Part shown: piece after piece, positions 1-7,900 of the stretch
Numbering within the stretch: position 1 is the stretch's first letter
Layout: each line of letters opens with the position of its first letter
NCBI RefSeq assembly: GCF_003347205.1
Contig: NZ_QQBJ01000009.1
Span: forward strand, 186,001-250,000
Length of the DNA: 64,000 bases
Direction of reading: 5' to 3'
Source: Mycolicibacterium moriokaense
GTDB lineage: Bacteria > Actinomycetota > Actinomycetes > Mycobacteriales > Mycobacteriaceae
The notes under the pieces: model-generated
Databases searched by the model: none
Told to the model about the DNA's origin: nothing
The model's input: the letters and a program-made list of their open reading frames with translations, nothing else
Made by a program: the position numbers and the translations under genes

Positions 1-255
1 AATCGGCCGGATCGCGTTGCCGTGCAATGCAAACGCCAGTCACGCCCGGTCGGTGCGAGCGCCGTCCAGGAAGTCGTCGCGGGTGCTCCGATGCACGGCT
101 GCACGAAGACCATGGTCGTCACCAATCACGAATTCACGCCTGCGGCAGTCAAACTCGCCGAGCTGCACGCCTGCGAACTCGTCGGCGGCGCGCAGCTGCC
201 GAGGCTGCGATCGATCATCCGGCGGGTCACCGCGCCCGCGACCGAAGTCAGCTGA
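1..255 (+). CDS. Mrr-like restriction endonuclease domain protein, 3' end only
   Basis: The reading frame is open from the first base of the window, so the start lies upstream. The visible 84 residues contain QCKRQ followed by a segment of the type AVQEVVAG...CTKTMVVTNHEFTPAA. This is the second half of the Mrr / type IV restriction endonuclease fold, where the QxK of the catalytic core is followed by a conserved VQE helix and a VVTN strand. Such proteins in actinobacteria often have N-terminal membrane helices, which would be out of view. The stop codon (253-255) overlaps the convergent lat gene by 8 bp. The family call is fairly secure; the biological role (restriction of modified DNA or something else) cannot be judged from this fragment. 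Confidence 0.75.
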   Translation, partial: NRPDRVAVQCKRQSRPVGASAVQEVVAGAPMHGCTKTMVVTNHEFTPAAVKLAELHACELVGGAQLPRLRSIIRRVTAPATEVS

Positions 256-1612
256 GCGCGTCCCGCACGGCCGCGACGGCGTCGTCGATCTCGCGGTGCG
301 ACACCGTCAGCGCGGGCCGGAACCGGACGCTGTCAGCGCCGCTGGCCAGCATCACGACACGACGGTCCCACAGCTTGCGGATCAACTCGTCGCGCTGCTC
401 GCCCGACGGCAGGCTGAAGGCGCGCATCAGTCCACGGCCGCGGACGTCGCGCACCGTGTCCGGGAAGTCGAGCGCCAACTCCTCGAGCTTGCCGTGCAGG
501 TAGTCGCCCACCTCGGCGGCATGCTCCATCAGCCCGTCGGCCTCGATGACCTCGAGGATGCGGCGCGAACGCACCATGTCCACCAGGCTGCCGCCCCACG
601 TGGAGTTGATTCGGGAGCTCACCGCGAACACGTTGTCGGCGACCTCGTCGACGCGCGTCCTGCCGTGCTCCCCGCGTGCGCGGCCGCCGGCCATCACACC
701 GCACACCTGCGTCTTCTTGCCGAAGGCGACGACGTCGGGGGTCACGCCCAATTGCTGGTAGGCCCAAGCTGTTCCGGTCAATCCGCAACCGGTTTGAACC
801 TCGTCGAAGATCAGCAACGCGTCGAACTCGTCGCAGAGATCGCGCATCGCCGCGAAGAACTGCGGCCGGAAGTGCCGGTCGCCGCCCTCGCCCTGGATCG
901 GCTCGGCGATGAAGCAGGCGATGTCGTGCGGGTTCGCCTCGAAGGCCGCCCGCGCCTGCCGCAGCGACTCCGCCTCCAGGGCGTCCATGTCGGCGCCCGG
1001 GCGGATGAACGGGGCGTCGATGCGGGGCCAGTCGAACTTCGGGAACCGCGCGACCTTGTTCGGGTCGGTGTTGGTCAGCGACAGCGTGTATCCGCTGCGG
1101 CCGTGGAAGGCGCCGCGCAGGTGCAGGACCTTGGTACCCAGTTCCTGGCTGATGCCGCGCGACTCGTTGAGCCTGCTCTTCCAGTCGAACGCCACCTTCA
1201 GTGCGTTTTCGACGGCCAGCGCGCCGCCGTCGACGAAGAACAGGTGCGGCAGCGCGGGGTCGCCGAGCACGCGCGCGAAGGTGTTGACGAAGCGGGCCAT
1301 CGGGACGCTGTAGACGTCGGAGTTGCTCGGTTTGTTCACCGCGGCTTCGGCCAGTTCGGCGCGAAACGCCTCGTCGTCGGACAGCGCGGGATGGTTCATG
1401 CCCAGCGCCGACGAGGCGAAGAACGTGAACATGTCCAGGTAGCGCTCGCCGGTGCGGGCGTCGACCAGGATCGAGCCTTTGGAGCGTTTGAGGTCGAGCA
1501 CGAAGTCGAGTCCGTCGGCGAGGATGCTGCGGGCCAGCACCGTGTGCACATCGGCGGGGCGGATCGCGTCGACGGCGGCTGTCATTTCGGCAGGGGTCAT
1601 CACGGCGGTCAT
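248..1612 (-). CDS. lat: L-lysine 6-aminotransferase (lysine epsilon-aminotransferase), PLP-dependent
   Basis: Transfers the epsilon-amino group of lysine to 2-oxoglutarate, giving 2-aminoadipate 6-semialdehyde, which cyclises to piperideine-6-carboxylate, the substrate of the nearby pcd product. Class III aminotransferase features are visible: LFFVDGGALAVENALK, HLRGAFHGRSGYTLS, LIFDEVQTGCGLTG and FGKKTQVCG, whose second Lys is the expected PLP lysine. About 454 residues against 449 in M. tuberculosis Lat. A start at 1630 adds six residues; 1612 aligns better with the Mtb N-terminus as I remember it. Odd point: between GVMAG and RVDEVADN there is an insertion of about nine residues (GRARGEHGRT region) that I do not recall in Mtb Lat. 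Lies 52 bp downstream of lrpA on the same strand, so probably cotranscribed. Confidence 0.93.
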   Translation of the reverse strand: MTAVMTPAEMTAAVDAIRPADVHTVLARSILADGLDFVLDLKRSKGSILVDARTGERYLDMFTFFASSALGMNHPALSDDEAFRAELAEAAVNKPSNSDVYSVPMARFVNTFARVLGDPALPHLFFVDGGALAVENALKVAFDWKSRLNESRGISQELGTKVLHLRGAFHGRSGYTLSLTNTDPNKVARFPKFDWPRIDAPFIRPGADMDALEAESLRQARAAFEANPHDIACFIAEPIQGEGGDRHFRPQFFAAMRDLCDEFDALLIFDEVQTGCGLTGTAWAYQQLGVTPDVVAFGKKTQVCGVMAGGRARGEHGRTRVDEVADNVFAVSSRINSTWGGSLVDMVRSRRILEVIEADGLMEHAAEVGDYLHGKLEELALDFPDTVRDVRGRGLMRAFSLPSGEQRDELIRKLWDRRVVMLASGADSVRFRPALTVSHREIDDAVAAVRDALS

Positions 1613-1664
1613 GATGCCATCGTAACGCATTTTTTACGGTGAATCTAACTCTAGACCGGAACTA

Positions 1665-2117
1665 TTACGGGATATGTTCGCGTCCTGCGTAAAAAGTCTG
1701 TAAGATGATCGTGCTTCGGGTGCGGACGTTCGCGGTTGTCCGGATCTGTTGCAGCAAGTCTTCGAGCGCCCGCGCCGACTCGACACGCACGAGCAGCATG
1801 TAGCTCTCTTCGCCGGCCACCGAGTGGCATGACTCGATGGCCTCGATGTGCTCGAGGCGGGCCGGCGCGTCATCAGGTTGCGAGGGATCAAGAGGAGAGA
1901 TGGCCACGAACGCCGAGAGCATGTGCCCGACGGCTTCGGGGTTGATCCGGGCCGAATACCCGGTGACCACGCCCCGCGCCTCGAGTCGCCGCACCCGCGA
2001 CTGCACCGCCGACACCGACAATCCCGCGATCGCCGCGAGTTGCGCCAGCGTCGCGCGCCCGTCGGCGACGAGTGCGCGCGCCAGCACCCGGTCGATGTCG
2101 TCGAGCGGTTCGCTCAT
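1665..2117 (-). CDS. lrpA: Lrp/AsnC-family regulator, LrpA type
   Basis: A 150-residue Lrp/AsnC protein. The N-terminal winged helix-turn-helix (about residues 5-55, DIDRVLARALVADGRATLAQLA...SVSAVQSRVRRLEARGV) is followed by a RAM ligand-binding domain with the typical ESYMLLVRVES strand. Leucine-responsive proteins of this class bind amino acids and form octamers. In M. tuberculosis the orthologous protein (Rv3291c) is reported to control lat, and here lat lies directly downstream on the same strand. The divergent DUF1338 gene starts only 30 bp away, so LrpA is well placed to regulate both lysine-catabolic transcripts. Start chosen at the ATG giving a normal family length. Confidence 0.9.
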   Translation of the reverse strand: MSEPLDDIDRVLARALVADGRATLAQLAAIAGLSVSAVQSRVRRLEARGVVTGYSARINPEAVGHMLSAFVAISPLDPSQPDDAPARLEHIEAIESCHSVAGEESYMLLVRVESARALEDLLQQIRTTANVRTRSTIILQTFYAGREHIP

Positions 2118-2147
2118 GGCCGCACTGTATCCCCTCGGGTGGGTCGC

Positions 2148-3365
2148 ATGAGTAGGCCAGTCGAAACATGGCAGCTGCGCGCCGAATTCGCCGCCGCGCT
2201 GTCCCGCATGTACGGCGTCGAGGTGCCGGCGTACCGGACTCTGGTCGACGTCAGCGCCGAAGTGAACCGTGAACTGGGCGGGTCGCAGCGGGTGACCGCG
2301 GAACGCCACGGCGCGATCCGCGTCGGCAGCGCCGCCGAACTCGCCGACGTCGCCGACCTGTTCGCGGCGTTCGGCATGCACCCCGTCGGCTTCTACGACC
2401 TGCGTGACGCCACCCCGCCGGTGCCGGTGGTCTCCACCGCCTTCCGGCCGATCGATGCGGATCAATTGGAGCGCAATCCGTTTCGCGTGTTCACCTCGAT
2501 GCTGGCCACCGCCGACACCAGGTTCTTCTCCCCCGAGTTGCGCCGACGGGTCGACCGCTTCCTGTCTGCGCGGCGTCTGTTCGACCCGGCGCTGATCGCC
2601 GACGCCAGACGCATCGCCCACGAGGGCGGCGCGCAGCCCGACCGGGCCGCGGCGTTCGTCGCCGAAGCGGTGGCCGCATTCGCGCTGTCCCGCGAGCCGA
2701 TCGACCGGGGCTGGTATCAGGAGCTGACGGAGGTGTCCGCCGTCGCGGCCGACATCGCCGGGGTGTCGAGCACCCACATCAACCACCTGACCCCGCGCGT
2801 CCTCGACATCGACGAGTTGTACCGGCGGATGACCGCCCGCGGCGTCACGATGACCGACGCGATTCAGGGCCCGCCGCGATGGGACGGCCCCGATGTGCTC
2901 TTGCGGCAGACATCGTTTCGGGCGCTGGCGGAGCCCAGGAGATTCCGCGATGCCGACGGCAGCGTCGTCGACGGCGAACTGCGCGTGCGGTTCGGTGAGG
3001 TCGAGTCGCGTGGCGTCGCGCTCACCCCGCGGGGACGCCGACGCTTCGACGAGGCGATGGCCGCCCCGGATCCGGCCCGGACCTGGGGTGAGCACTTCCC
3101 CGCCACCCACCAGCAGATGGCATCGGAGGGCCTGGCCTACTACCACGGCGGCGACCCGTCGAAACCCGTTGTCTACGAGGATTTCCTGCCCGCATCGGCG
3201 GCGGGGATCTTCCGGTCGAACCTCGATACCGACGCGCAGAAGGCCGACGGCTCCGATAATCAGGAGAATCGGGACTGGGACTACACCGCCGGGTGGATGG
3301 CCGGCCAGATCGGGCATCACATCCACGACCCCTACACGCTCTACGAGAAAGTCGCAGCATCATGA
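2148..3365 (+). CDS. hglS: DUF1338 protein, probable 2-oxoadipate dioxygenase/decarboxylase
   Basis: 405 residues, matching the DUF1338 family. The founding enzyme HglS of Pseudomonas putida converts 2-oxoadipate to D-2-hydroxyglutarate with non-haem Fe(II) during lysine breakdown. Visible family signatures are AERHGAIRVG (His54 and, four residues on, Arg58), STHINHLTPR (His210) and RFGEVESRGVALTP (about 281-294). By family comparison these supply the two His ligands, the substrate-binding Arg and the acidic ligand. The gene is divergent from lrpA and overlaps pcd by an ATGA (3362-3365), so translation of the two is probably coupled. Sitting between lat and pcd, it completes a lysine to 2-aminoadipate to 2-oxoadipate to 2-hydroxyglutarate route, apart from a 2-aminoadipate transaminase that is not seen here. 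The substrate is inferred from family and context. Confidence 0.8.
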   Translation: MSRPVETWQLRAEFAAALSRMYGVEVPAYRTLVDVSAEVNRELGGSQRVTAERHGAIRVGSAAELADVADLFAAFGMHPVGFYDLRDATPPVPVVSTAFRPIDADQLERNPFRVFTSMLATADTRFFSPELRRRVDRFLSARRLFDPALIADARRIAHEGGAQPDRAAAFVAEAVAAFALSREPIDRGWYQELTEVSAVAADIAGVSSTHINHLTPRVLDIDELYRRMTARGVTMTDAIQGPPRWDGPDVLLRQTSFRALAEPRRFRDADGSVVDGELRVRFGEVESRGVALTPRGRRRFDEAMAAPDPARTWGEHFPATHQQMASEGLAYYHGGDPSKPVVYEDFLPASAAGIFRSNLDTDAQKADGSDNQENRDWDYTAGWMAGQIGHHIHDPYTLYEKVAAS

Positions 3366-4903
3366 CCAGCGTTCAGACATCACAGCTTCCGACGGCCGAC
3401 CACCTTCGCGGCCAGGCCCGCGACGCGCTGCGGGCGATCGGCTCGCGCGTTGAACTCGGCGAGCCCGGCGCGCACGGCGTGCACGCCAGCACGCCCATCA
3501 CCGGCGACGTGCTGTTCACCGTCGCCGAAACCACCCCCGAGCAGACTGACGCGGCGATCGCGCAAGCGGCGCAGGCGTTTACGACGTGGCGCACCACGCC
3601 GGCCCCGGTGCGCGGCGCGCTGGTGGCGCGGCTGGGCGAGCTGCTCGTCGAGCACAAGGACGATCTCGCGAAGCTGGTCACCATCGAGGCCGGGAAGATC
3701 ACCTCGGAAGCCCTCGGCGAGGTGCAGGAGATGATCGACATTTGCGAGTTCGCCGTCGGGCTGTCGCGCCAGCTGTACGGCAAGACCATCGCCTCCGAGC
3801 GCCCGGGGCACCGGCTGATGGAGACCTGGCACCCGCTCGGCGTCGTCGGCGTCATCACCGCCTTCAATTTCCCGGTCGCGGTGTGGTCGTGGAACGCCGC
3901 GATCGCGCTGGTCTGCGGCGACACCCTGGTGTGGAAGCCCTCGGAGCTCACTCCTCTGACCGCGCTGGCCTGCCAGGCGTTGGCCGAACGGGCCGCCGCT
4001 GACGTCGGGGCGCCTGCGGATGTCTGCCGGCTGGTGATGGGCGGCCGGGAGGTCGGCGAACGGCTGGTCGACGACCCGCGGGTGGCGCTGGTGAGCGCGA
4101 CGGGCTCGGTGCGGATGGGCGCTCAGGTCGGCCCGCGCGTGGCCGAGCGCTTCGGCCGGGTGCTGCTGGAACTGGGCGGCAACAACGCCGCGATCGTCAC
4201 GCCGTCGGCGGATCTCGAGTTGGCGGTGCGCGGCATCGTGTTCTCCGCGGCGGGCACGGCGGGCCAGCGCTGCACGACGCTGCGCCGGCTGATCGTGCAC
4301 TCCTCGATCGCCGACTCGCTGGTCGAGCGGATCGTCTCGGCCTACGCCCAGCTGCCCGTCGGCGACCCGAACGTCGATGGCACCCTGGTCGGACCGCTGA
4401 TCCACGAAGCCGCCTACCGCGACATGGTGGGCGCGCTGGAGCGGGCCCGCGCCGAGGGCGGCCAGGTGTTCGGCGGCGAGCACGTCGACCTCGGCGAAGG
4501 CTCGTTCTACGTGCAGCCCGCGGTGGTGCGGATGCCCGCGCAGACCGAGCTGATGCACACCGAGACGTTCGCGCCGATCCTCTACGTGCTCACCTACGAC
4601 GACCTGGACGAGGCGATCGCGCTGAACAATGCGGTGCCGCAAGGCCTTTCATCGGCGATCTTCACCCTCGACGTGCGCGAGGCCGAGCGGTTCATGGCGG
4701 CCGACGGCTCCGACTGCGGCATCGCCAACGTCAACATCGGCACCTCCGGCGCCGAGATCGGCGGCGCGTTCGGTGGCGAGAAGCAGACCGGCGGCGGCCG
4801 GGAGTCCGGTTCGGACGCGTGGAAGGCCTACATGCGCCGGGCCACCAACACGGTCAACTACTCCTCGGAGCTGCCGCTGGCCCAGGGTGTGCACTTCGGC
4901 TGA
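3362..4903 (+). CDS. pcd: L-piperideine-6-carboxylate / 2-aminoadipate semialdehyde dehydrogenase
   Basis: A 513-residue aldehyde dehydrogenase that oxidises the semialdehyde made by Lat to 2-aminoadipate using NAD(P). ALDH landmarks are present: FNFPVAVWSWNAAIAL, the general-base region LLELGGNNAAIV, the catalytic-Cys region AGTAGQRCTTLRRL and the C-terminal FGGEKQTGGGRESGSDAW. The start codon overlaps the stop of the DUF1338 gene. The lat-pcd pairing is characteristic of the lysine 6-aminotransferase route and matches Rv3290c/Rv3293. Nothing appears broken. Confidence 0.9.
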   Translation: MTSVQTSQLPTADHLRGQARDALRAIGSRVELGEPGAHGVHASTPITGDVLFTVAETTPEQTDAAIAQAAQAFTTWRTTPAPVRGALVARLGELLVEHKDDLAKLVTIEAGKITSEALGEVQEMIDICEFAVGLSRQLYGKTIASERPGHRLMETWHPLGVVGVITAFNFPVAVWSWNAAIALVCGDTLVWKPSELTPLTALACQALAERAAADVGAPADVCRLVMGGREVGERLVDDPRVALVSATGSVRMGAQVGPRVAERFGRVLLELGGNNAAIVTPSADLELAVRGIVFSAAGTAGQRCTTLRRLIVHSSIADSLVERIVSAYAQLPVGDPNVDGTLVGPLIHEAAYRDMVGALERARAEGGQVFGGEHVDLGEGSFYVQPAVVRMPAQTELMHTETFAPILYVLTYDDLDEAIALNNAVPQGLSSAIFTLDVREAERFMAADGSDCGIANVNIGTSGAEIGGAFGGEKQTGGGRESGSDAWKAYMRRATNTVNYSSELPLAQGVHFG

Positions 4904-4932
4904 GCCTCTGGAGTCCAACGCCTCCGCAGGTG

Positions 4933-5400
4933 CTACGCCACGGTGGCCAGTGCCCTGTCACAGCCAGCGAGGACCGCGAGAAAACTCCACCGAAGCAGCC
5001 GGGCGCTCACCACTTCGAATGCCCGACCACCCATCCATGCCGGATGGGTATAGGCCGTCACCCAATCGACGTGGGTGCCGCCGTGCTCGGGGGTGAACGT
5101 CAACGTGCCGCCCTGATGGTTGAAAGCGGGCATCGAGCGCAGGATCAGATAGGAGTAACTGCGTGGGGCGTCATAGGCGGTGTACTCCTCGCGAAACCAC
5201 AGGCCGACGCCGCTCACCTCGCGAACTGCGCCAGGACCGGGCGCAGCCGACCCCTTCGCATATTCCGACCGCAGCACCAGTGGCGCGGCTTTCAGGCTCG
5301 CGGGGTCGGCCAGCCAATCGAAGACCCGTTCCGGTGGGGCCGCGATCGTCCGCTCGACATGTAGTTCGGCCACGGCGGCCACGGTACGCGGACAGCCCAC
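4933..5400 (-). CDS. SRPBCC-fold (polyketide cyclase/START-like) protein
   Basis: 155 residues with the opening ELHVERTIAAPPERVFDWLADP, the standard start of the SRPBCC (Bet v 1-like) fold, followed by alternating strands and an amphipathic C-terminal helix. These proteins bind a hydrophobic ligand in a central cavity; the ligand cannot be predicted here. The ATG at 5400 is used, but a GTG a few codons downstream would also give a normal N-terminus. The gene is convergent with pcd (29-bp gap) and divergent from the TetR gene at 5445, so the TetR protein may control it. Confidence 0.75.
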   Translation of the reverse strand: MGCPRTVAAVAELHVERTIAAPPERVFDWLADPASLKAAPLVLRSEYAKGSAAPGPGAVREVSGVGLWFREEYTAYDAPRSYSYLILRSMPAFNHQGGTLTFTPEHGGTHVDWVTAYTHPAWMGGRAFEVVSARLLRWSFLAVLAGCDRALATVA

Positions 5401-5432
5401 GCGGCCTCAACCGTTGTTGTACACGCGCAATT

Positions 5433-5438
5433 TAGACT
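5433..5438 (+). promoter_or_regulatory. Putative -10 element of a leaderless TetR-gene transcript
   Basis: TAGACT fits the mycobacterial TANNNT -10 consensus. Its last base lies seven positions before the A of the ATG at 5445, the spacing expected if transcription begins on the start codon. No convincing -35 box is seen. Inference from spacing only. Confidence 0.4.
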
Positions 5439-5444
5439 GGCGGC

Positions 5445-6101
5445 ATGTCTGAAACCCGGCGGCGGCTGTCCCCCGACGACCGGCGCAGCGAATTGTTGAC
5501 GCTGGGCGCCAAGGTGTTCGGCGAACGCCCCTACGACGAGGTGCGCATCGACGAGATCGCCGAACGGGCGGGCGTGTCACGGGCGTTGATGTATCACTAC
5601 TTTCCCGACAAGCGGGCGTTCTTCGCGGCGGTGGTGAGAGCCGAGGGCGACCGGTTGTTCGAGGCCACCAACTTTCCGCCGAGGCCGGAACTCACCATGT
5701 TCGAGCAGTTGCGCCAGGGGGTGCTGGCGTATCTGCGCTACGACGAGTCTCATCCGCACGGCGCGTGGGCGGCCTACGTCGGCATGGGTTCGGCCGACCC
5801 GGTGCTGCGCGGCATCGAGGACACCGACAACGAGCGGCAGGTCAACCGGCTGATGGACCGGATGAACGCCACGCTCGGCGGCGACCTCGACTCCAAGGTG
5901 GAACGCGACATTCGCATCACCATGTACGGCTGGCTGGCCTTCACCATGGAGATGTGCCGGCAGCGCATTCTGGATCCGTCCATCGACGCGGACCAGATCG
6001 CCGACACCTGTGCCCATGCGCTGCTCGACGCGGTGACCCACGTTCCCGGCATTCCCGCCGCGCTGGCCGAGGCCATCGCATGCGCGCGAGGCGGTGAATG
6101 A
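5445..6101 (+). CDS. TetR/AcrR-family transcriptional regulator
   Basis: 218 residues. The N-terminal helix-turn-helix is clear (DEVRIDEIAERAGVSRALMYHYFPDKRAFFAAVV, about residues 28-62); the rest is an all-helical ligand-binding and dimerisation domain of unknown specificity. It occupies the position of Rv3295 relative to pcd and lhr. The downstream ferredoxin/reductase/P450 operon on the same strand and the divergent SRPBCC gene are the plausible targets. Inverted repeats occur just downstream (see 6144-6159). The gene appears to lack a 5' untranslated leader. Confidence 0.85.
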   Translation: MSETRRRLSPDDRRSELLTLGAKVFGERPYDEVRIDEIAERAGVSRALMYHYFPDKRAFFAAVVRAEGDRLFEATNFPPRPELTMFEQLRQGVLAYLRYDESHPHGAWAAYVGMGSADPVLRGIEDTDNERQVNRLMDRMNATLGGDLDSKVERDIRITMYGWLAFTMEMCRQRILDPSIDADQIADTCAHALLDAVTHVPGIPAALAEAIACARGGE

Positions 6102-6143
6102 CCGACCGCGGTGCACACCGTGGGAGTCAACTGAACGCTCGCT

Positions 6144-6159
6144 GCGGAATTTCTTCCGC
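6144..6159. promoter_or_regulatory. Inverted repeat, candidate operator of the ferredoxin-P450 operon
   Basis: GCGGAA-tttc-TTCCGC is a perfect 6-bp inverted repeat in the 159-bp gap between the TetR gene and the ferredoxin gene. A second short inverted repeat, CGGTG-ca-CACCG, lies at 6109-6120. Either could bind the upstream TetR protein. No other evidence; the rest of the gap holds no gene that I can recognise. Confidence 0.3.
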
Positions 6160-6260
6160 GACGGGGAATCGCCGACGGGGCATCCCGCCGCGAGCGACAC
6201 TGGTTCGCACACATCATCCGGCCCGGCGCGCGCGGGCCCACGTCTGGCCAGGAGGGCAGG

Positions 6261-6476
6261 ATGCGGCTGGTGGTCGATCTCAACCGGTGTCAGGGCTACG
6301 CACAATGCGTGCCGCTGGCCCCCGAGGTGTTGAAGCTTCTGGGTGAGGAGGCGTTGACCTACGACCCCAACCCTGACGACTCGCAACGGCAGCGGGTACT
6401 GCGCGCGGCGGCATCGTGTCCTGTGCAGGCGATCGTCATCGAGGTGGACCCGCCGGCCGACCGGGACACCAAGTGA
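6261..6476 (+). CDS. Small 3Fe-4S type ferredoxin, P450-associated
   Basis: 71 residues with the cluster ligands Cys10, Cys16 and Cys53 (CQGYAQC ... SCP). In 4Fe-4S relatives a further Cys lies between the first two; here that position is Tyr13, the arrangement seen in 3Fe-4S ferredoxins that feed mycobacterial P450s. It should shuttle single electrons from the flavoprotein encoded next to it to the P450 at 7901. A good Shine-Dalgarno (AGGAGG) precedes the ATG, and the stop overlaps the GTG start of the reductase. Confidence 0.88.
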   Translation: MRLVVDLNRCQGYAQCVPLAPEVLKLLGEEALTYDPNPDDSQRQRVLRAAASCPVQAIVIEVDPPADRDTK

Positions 6477-7891
6477 CCCAAGAATCGACGCGGGCCACCC
6501 ACTCACTGGTCGCCGAACTCGTCGAGACGTTTCGGGCCGAGGGCCGCATCGTCATCGTCGGCGCCTCGCTGGCGGGCCTGAGAGCCGCGGAAGCGTTGCG
6601 GGAAAAGGGCTTCCGCGGCAGTCTGACGCTCATCGGTGACGAACCCCACGAGCCGTACGACCGGCCGCCACTGTCCAAGCAAGTCCTCAAGGGCTGGGTG
6701 CCCGCCGATCACACCAAGTTGCCCCGGCTGCGTCGCGTCGACGCCGACTGGCGGCTGGGGGTGGCCGCGGTCGGCCTGGACCGCTCCAACCACCTGGTGC
6801 TGCTGGCCAACGGCGACACCGTCGAGTACGACCGGCTGCTGATTGCGACCGGAACCCGGGCACGCCCGTGGTTCAACCCTGAGGAAGCCGCCCTGGAAGG
6901 CCTTTTCACCGTTCGCACCTGCGACGACGCCGCCAAGCTGGCGGCCTCGCTGAAGGAGCGCCCGCGCCGGGTACTGATCGTCGGCTCCGGATTCGTCGGT
7001 TCGGAAATCGCCTCGGTCTGTTGCGATCTGAAGATTCCGGTGACGGTCGCCGAACGCGGCAAGGCTCCGCTCGTCGGCGCACTCGGCGGGGTGATCGGCG
7101 ACATCGCCGCTCGAATGCAGATCGACGCGGGAGTGGATCTGCGCACCGGGGTGGCCGTCGAGGGTCTGGAGGGCGACGCCGCCGGCCACGTACGACGAGC
7201 CCGACTCTCCGACGGGACGGTTCTCGACGTCGACGTGGTGGTGGCCTCGCTGGGCTCGATCCGCAACGTCGAATGGCTCGAGGGCGCGCACTTGGCCAGC
7301 GGCTTCTGGGGAGTGGCGTGCGATGCGGGCTGCCGGGCGTTCGACATCAACGGGGTGGTGACGGACAACATCTTCGTCGCCGGTGACGTTGCCCGCGCCC
7401 CGCACGTCCTCTACGAATACCAATTCATGTCCCAAGAGCATTGGGACAATGCCGTTTTCGGCGCTGAGGTGGCGGCCAACAACATGATCACCCTGGAATT
7501 GGGCCGACGCCCGCACCTGCCGCTGCCGTCGTTCTGGTCCGGGCAGTTCGGCGTCAACATCAAAAGCGTCGGAGTGTGCTCATTCGGGGACGAGATCGTT
7601 TTCACCCAGGGCTCGGTCGAGGAGCTCCGGTTCGCCGCTGCCTACGGTCACCGGGGACGGATCGTCGGCGCGGTCACGTTCAATCACGGAAAGTGGTTGC
7701 CGTACTACGCCTCTCTGATCGAACGGTCCGCGCCGTTCCCACCGCCGCCGCCCGGCTATGACCGCCCGGCTGTGTCAGCGCCGACGCCGGCGTTGTTCCC
7801 CGACCCACGCGAGCCGACCGGACTTCCCGACGTGGTGCTGACCGGACACGACCCCACCTCGCGCGGCGCCGAATTCCGGCCGCGGGCCTAA
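6473..7891 (+). CDS. FAD-dependent ferredoxin reductase, P450 redox partner
   Basis: 472 residues of the pyridine-nucleotide/FAD oxidoreductase family. It has an N-terminal FAD dinucleotide fold (IVIVGASLAGLRAAEALR), EPYDRPPLSKQVL, a second nucleotide fold for NAD(P)H (VLIVGSGFVGSEIAS) and the FAD-closing motif NIFVAGDVA. It transfers electrons from NAD(P)H to the small ferredoxin. The GTG start overlaps the ferredoxin stop (GTGA). The family usually ends near 410 residues, so the proline-rich C-terminal tail (about the last 60 residues) is an extension of unknown role. Confidence 0.87.
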   Translation: MTQESTRATHSLVAELVETFRAEGRIVIVGASLAGLRAAEALREKGFRGSLTLIGDEPHEPYDRPPLSKQVLKGWVPADHTKLPRLRRVDADWRLGVAAVGLDRSNHLVLLANGDTVEYDRLLIATGTRARPWFNPEEAALEGLFTVRTCDDAAKLAASLKERPRRVLIVGSGFVGSEIASVCCDLKIPVTVAERGKAPLVGALGGVIGDIAARMQIDAGVDLRTGVAVEGLEGDAAGHVRRARLSDGTVLDVDVVVASLGSIRNVEWLEGAHLASGFWGVACDAGCRAFDINGVVTDNIFVAGDVARAPHVLYEYQFMSQEHWDNAVFGAEVAANNMITLELGRRPHLPLPSFWSGQFGVNIKSVGVCSFGDEIVFTQGSVEELRFAAAYGHRGRIVGAVTFNHGKWLPYYASLIERSAPFPPPPPGYDRPAVSAPTPALFPDPREPTGLPDVVLTGHDPTSRGAEFRPRA

Positions 7892-7900
7892 GGAGCGAGA

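Noticed and set aside
17-1642. Long plus-strand reading frame opposite lat
   Set aside because: High-GC shadow of lat: no recognisable fold, Arg/Ala/Val-rich composition; the minus-strand aminotransferase explains the bases.
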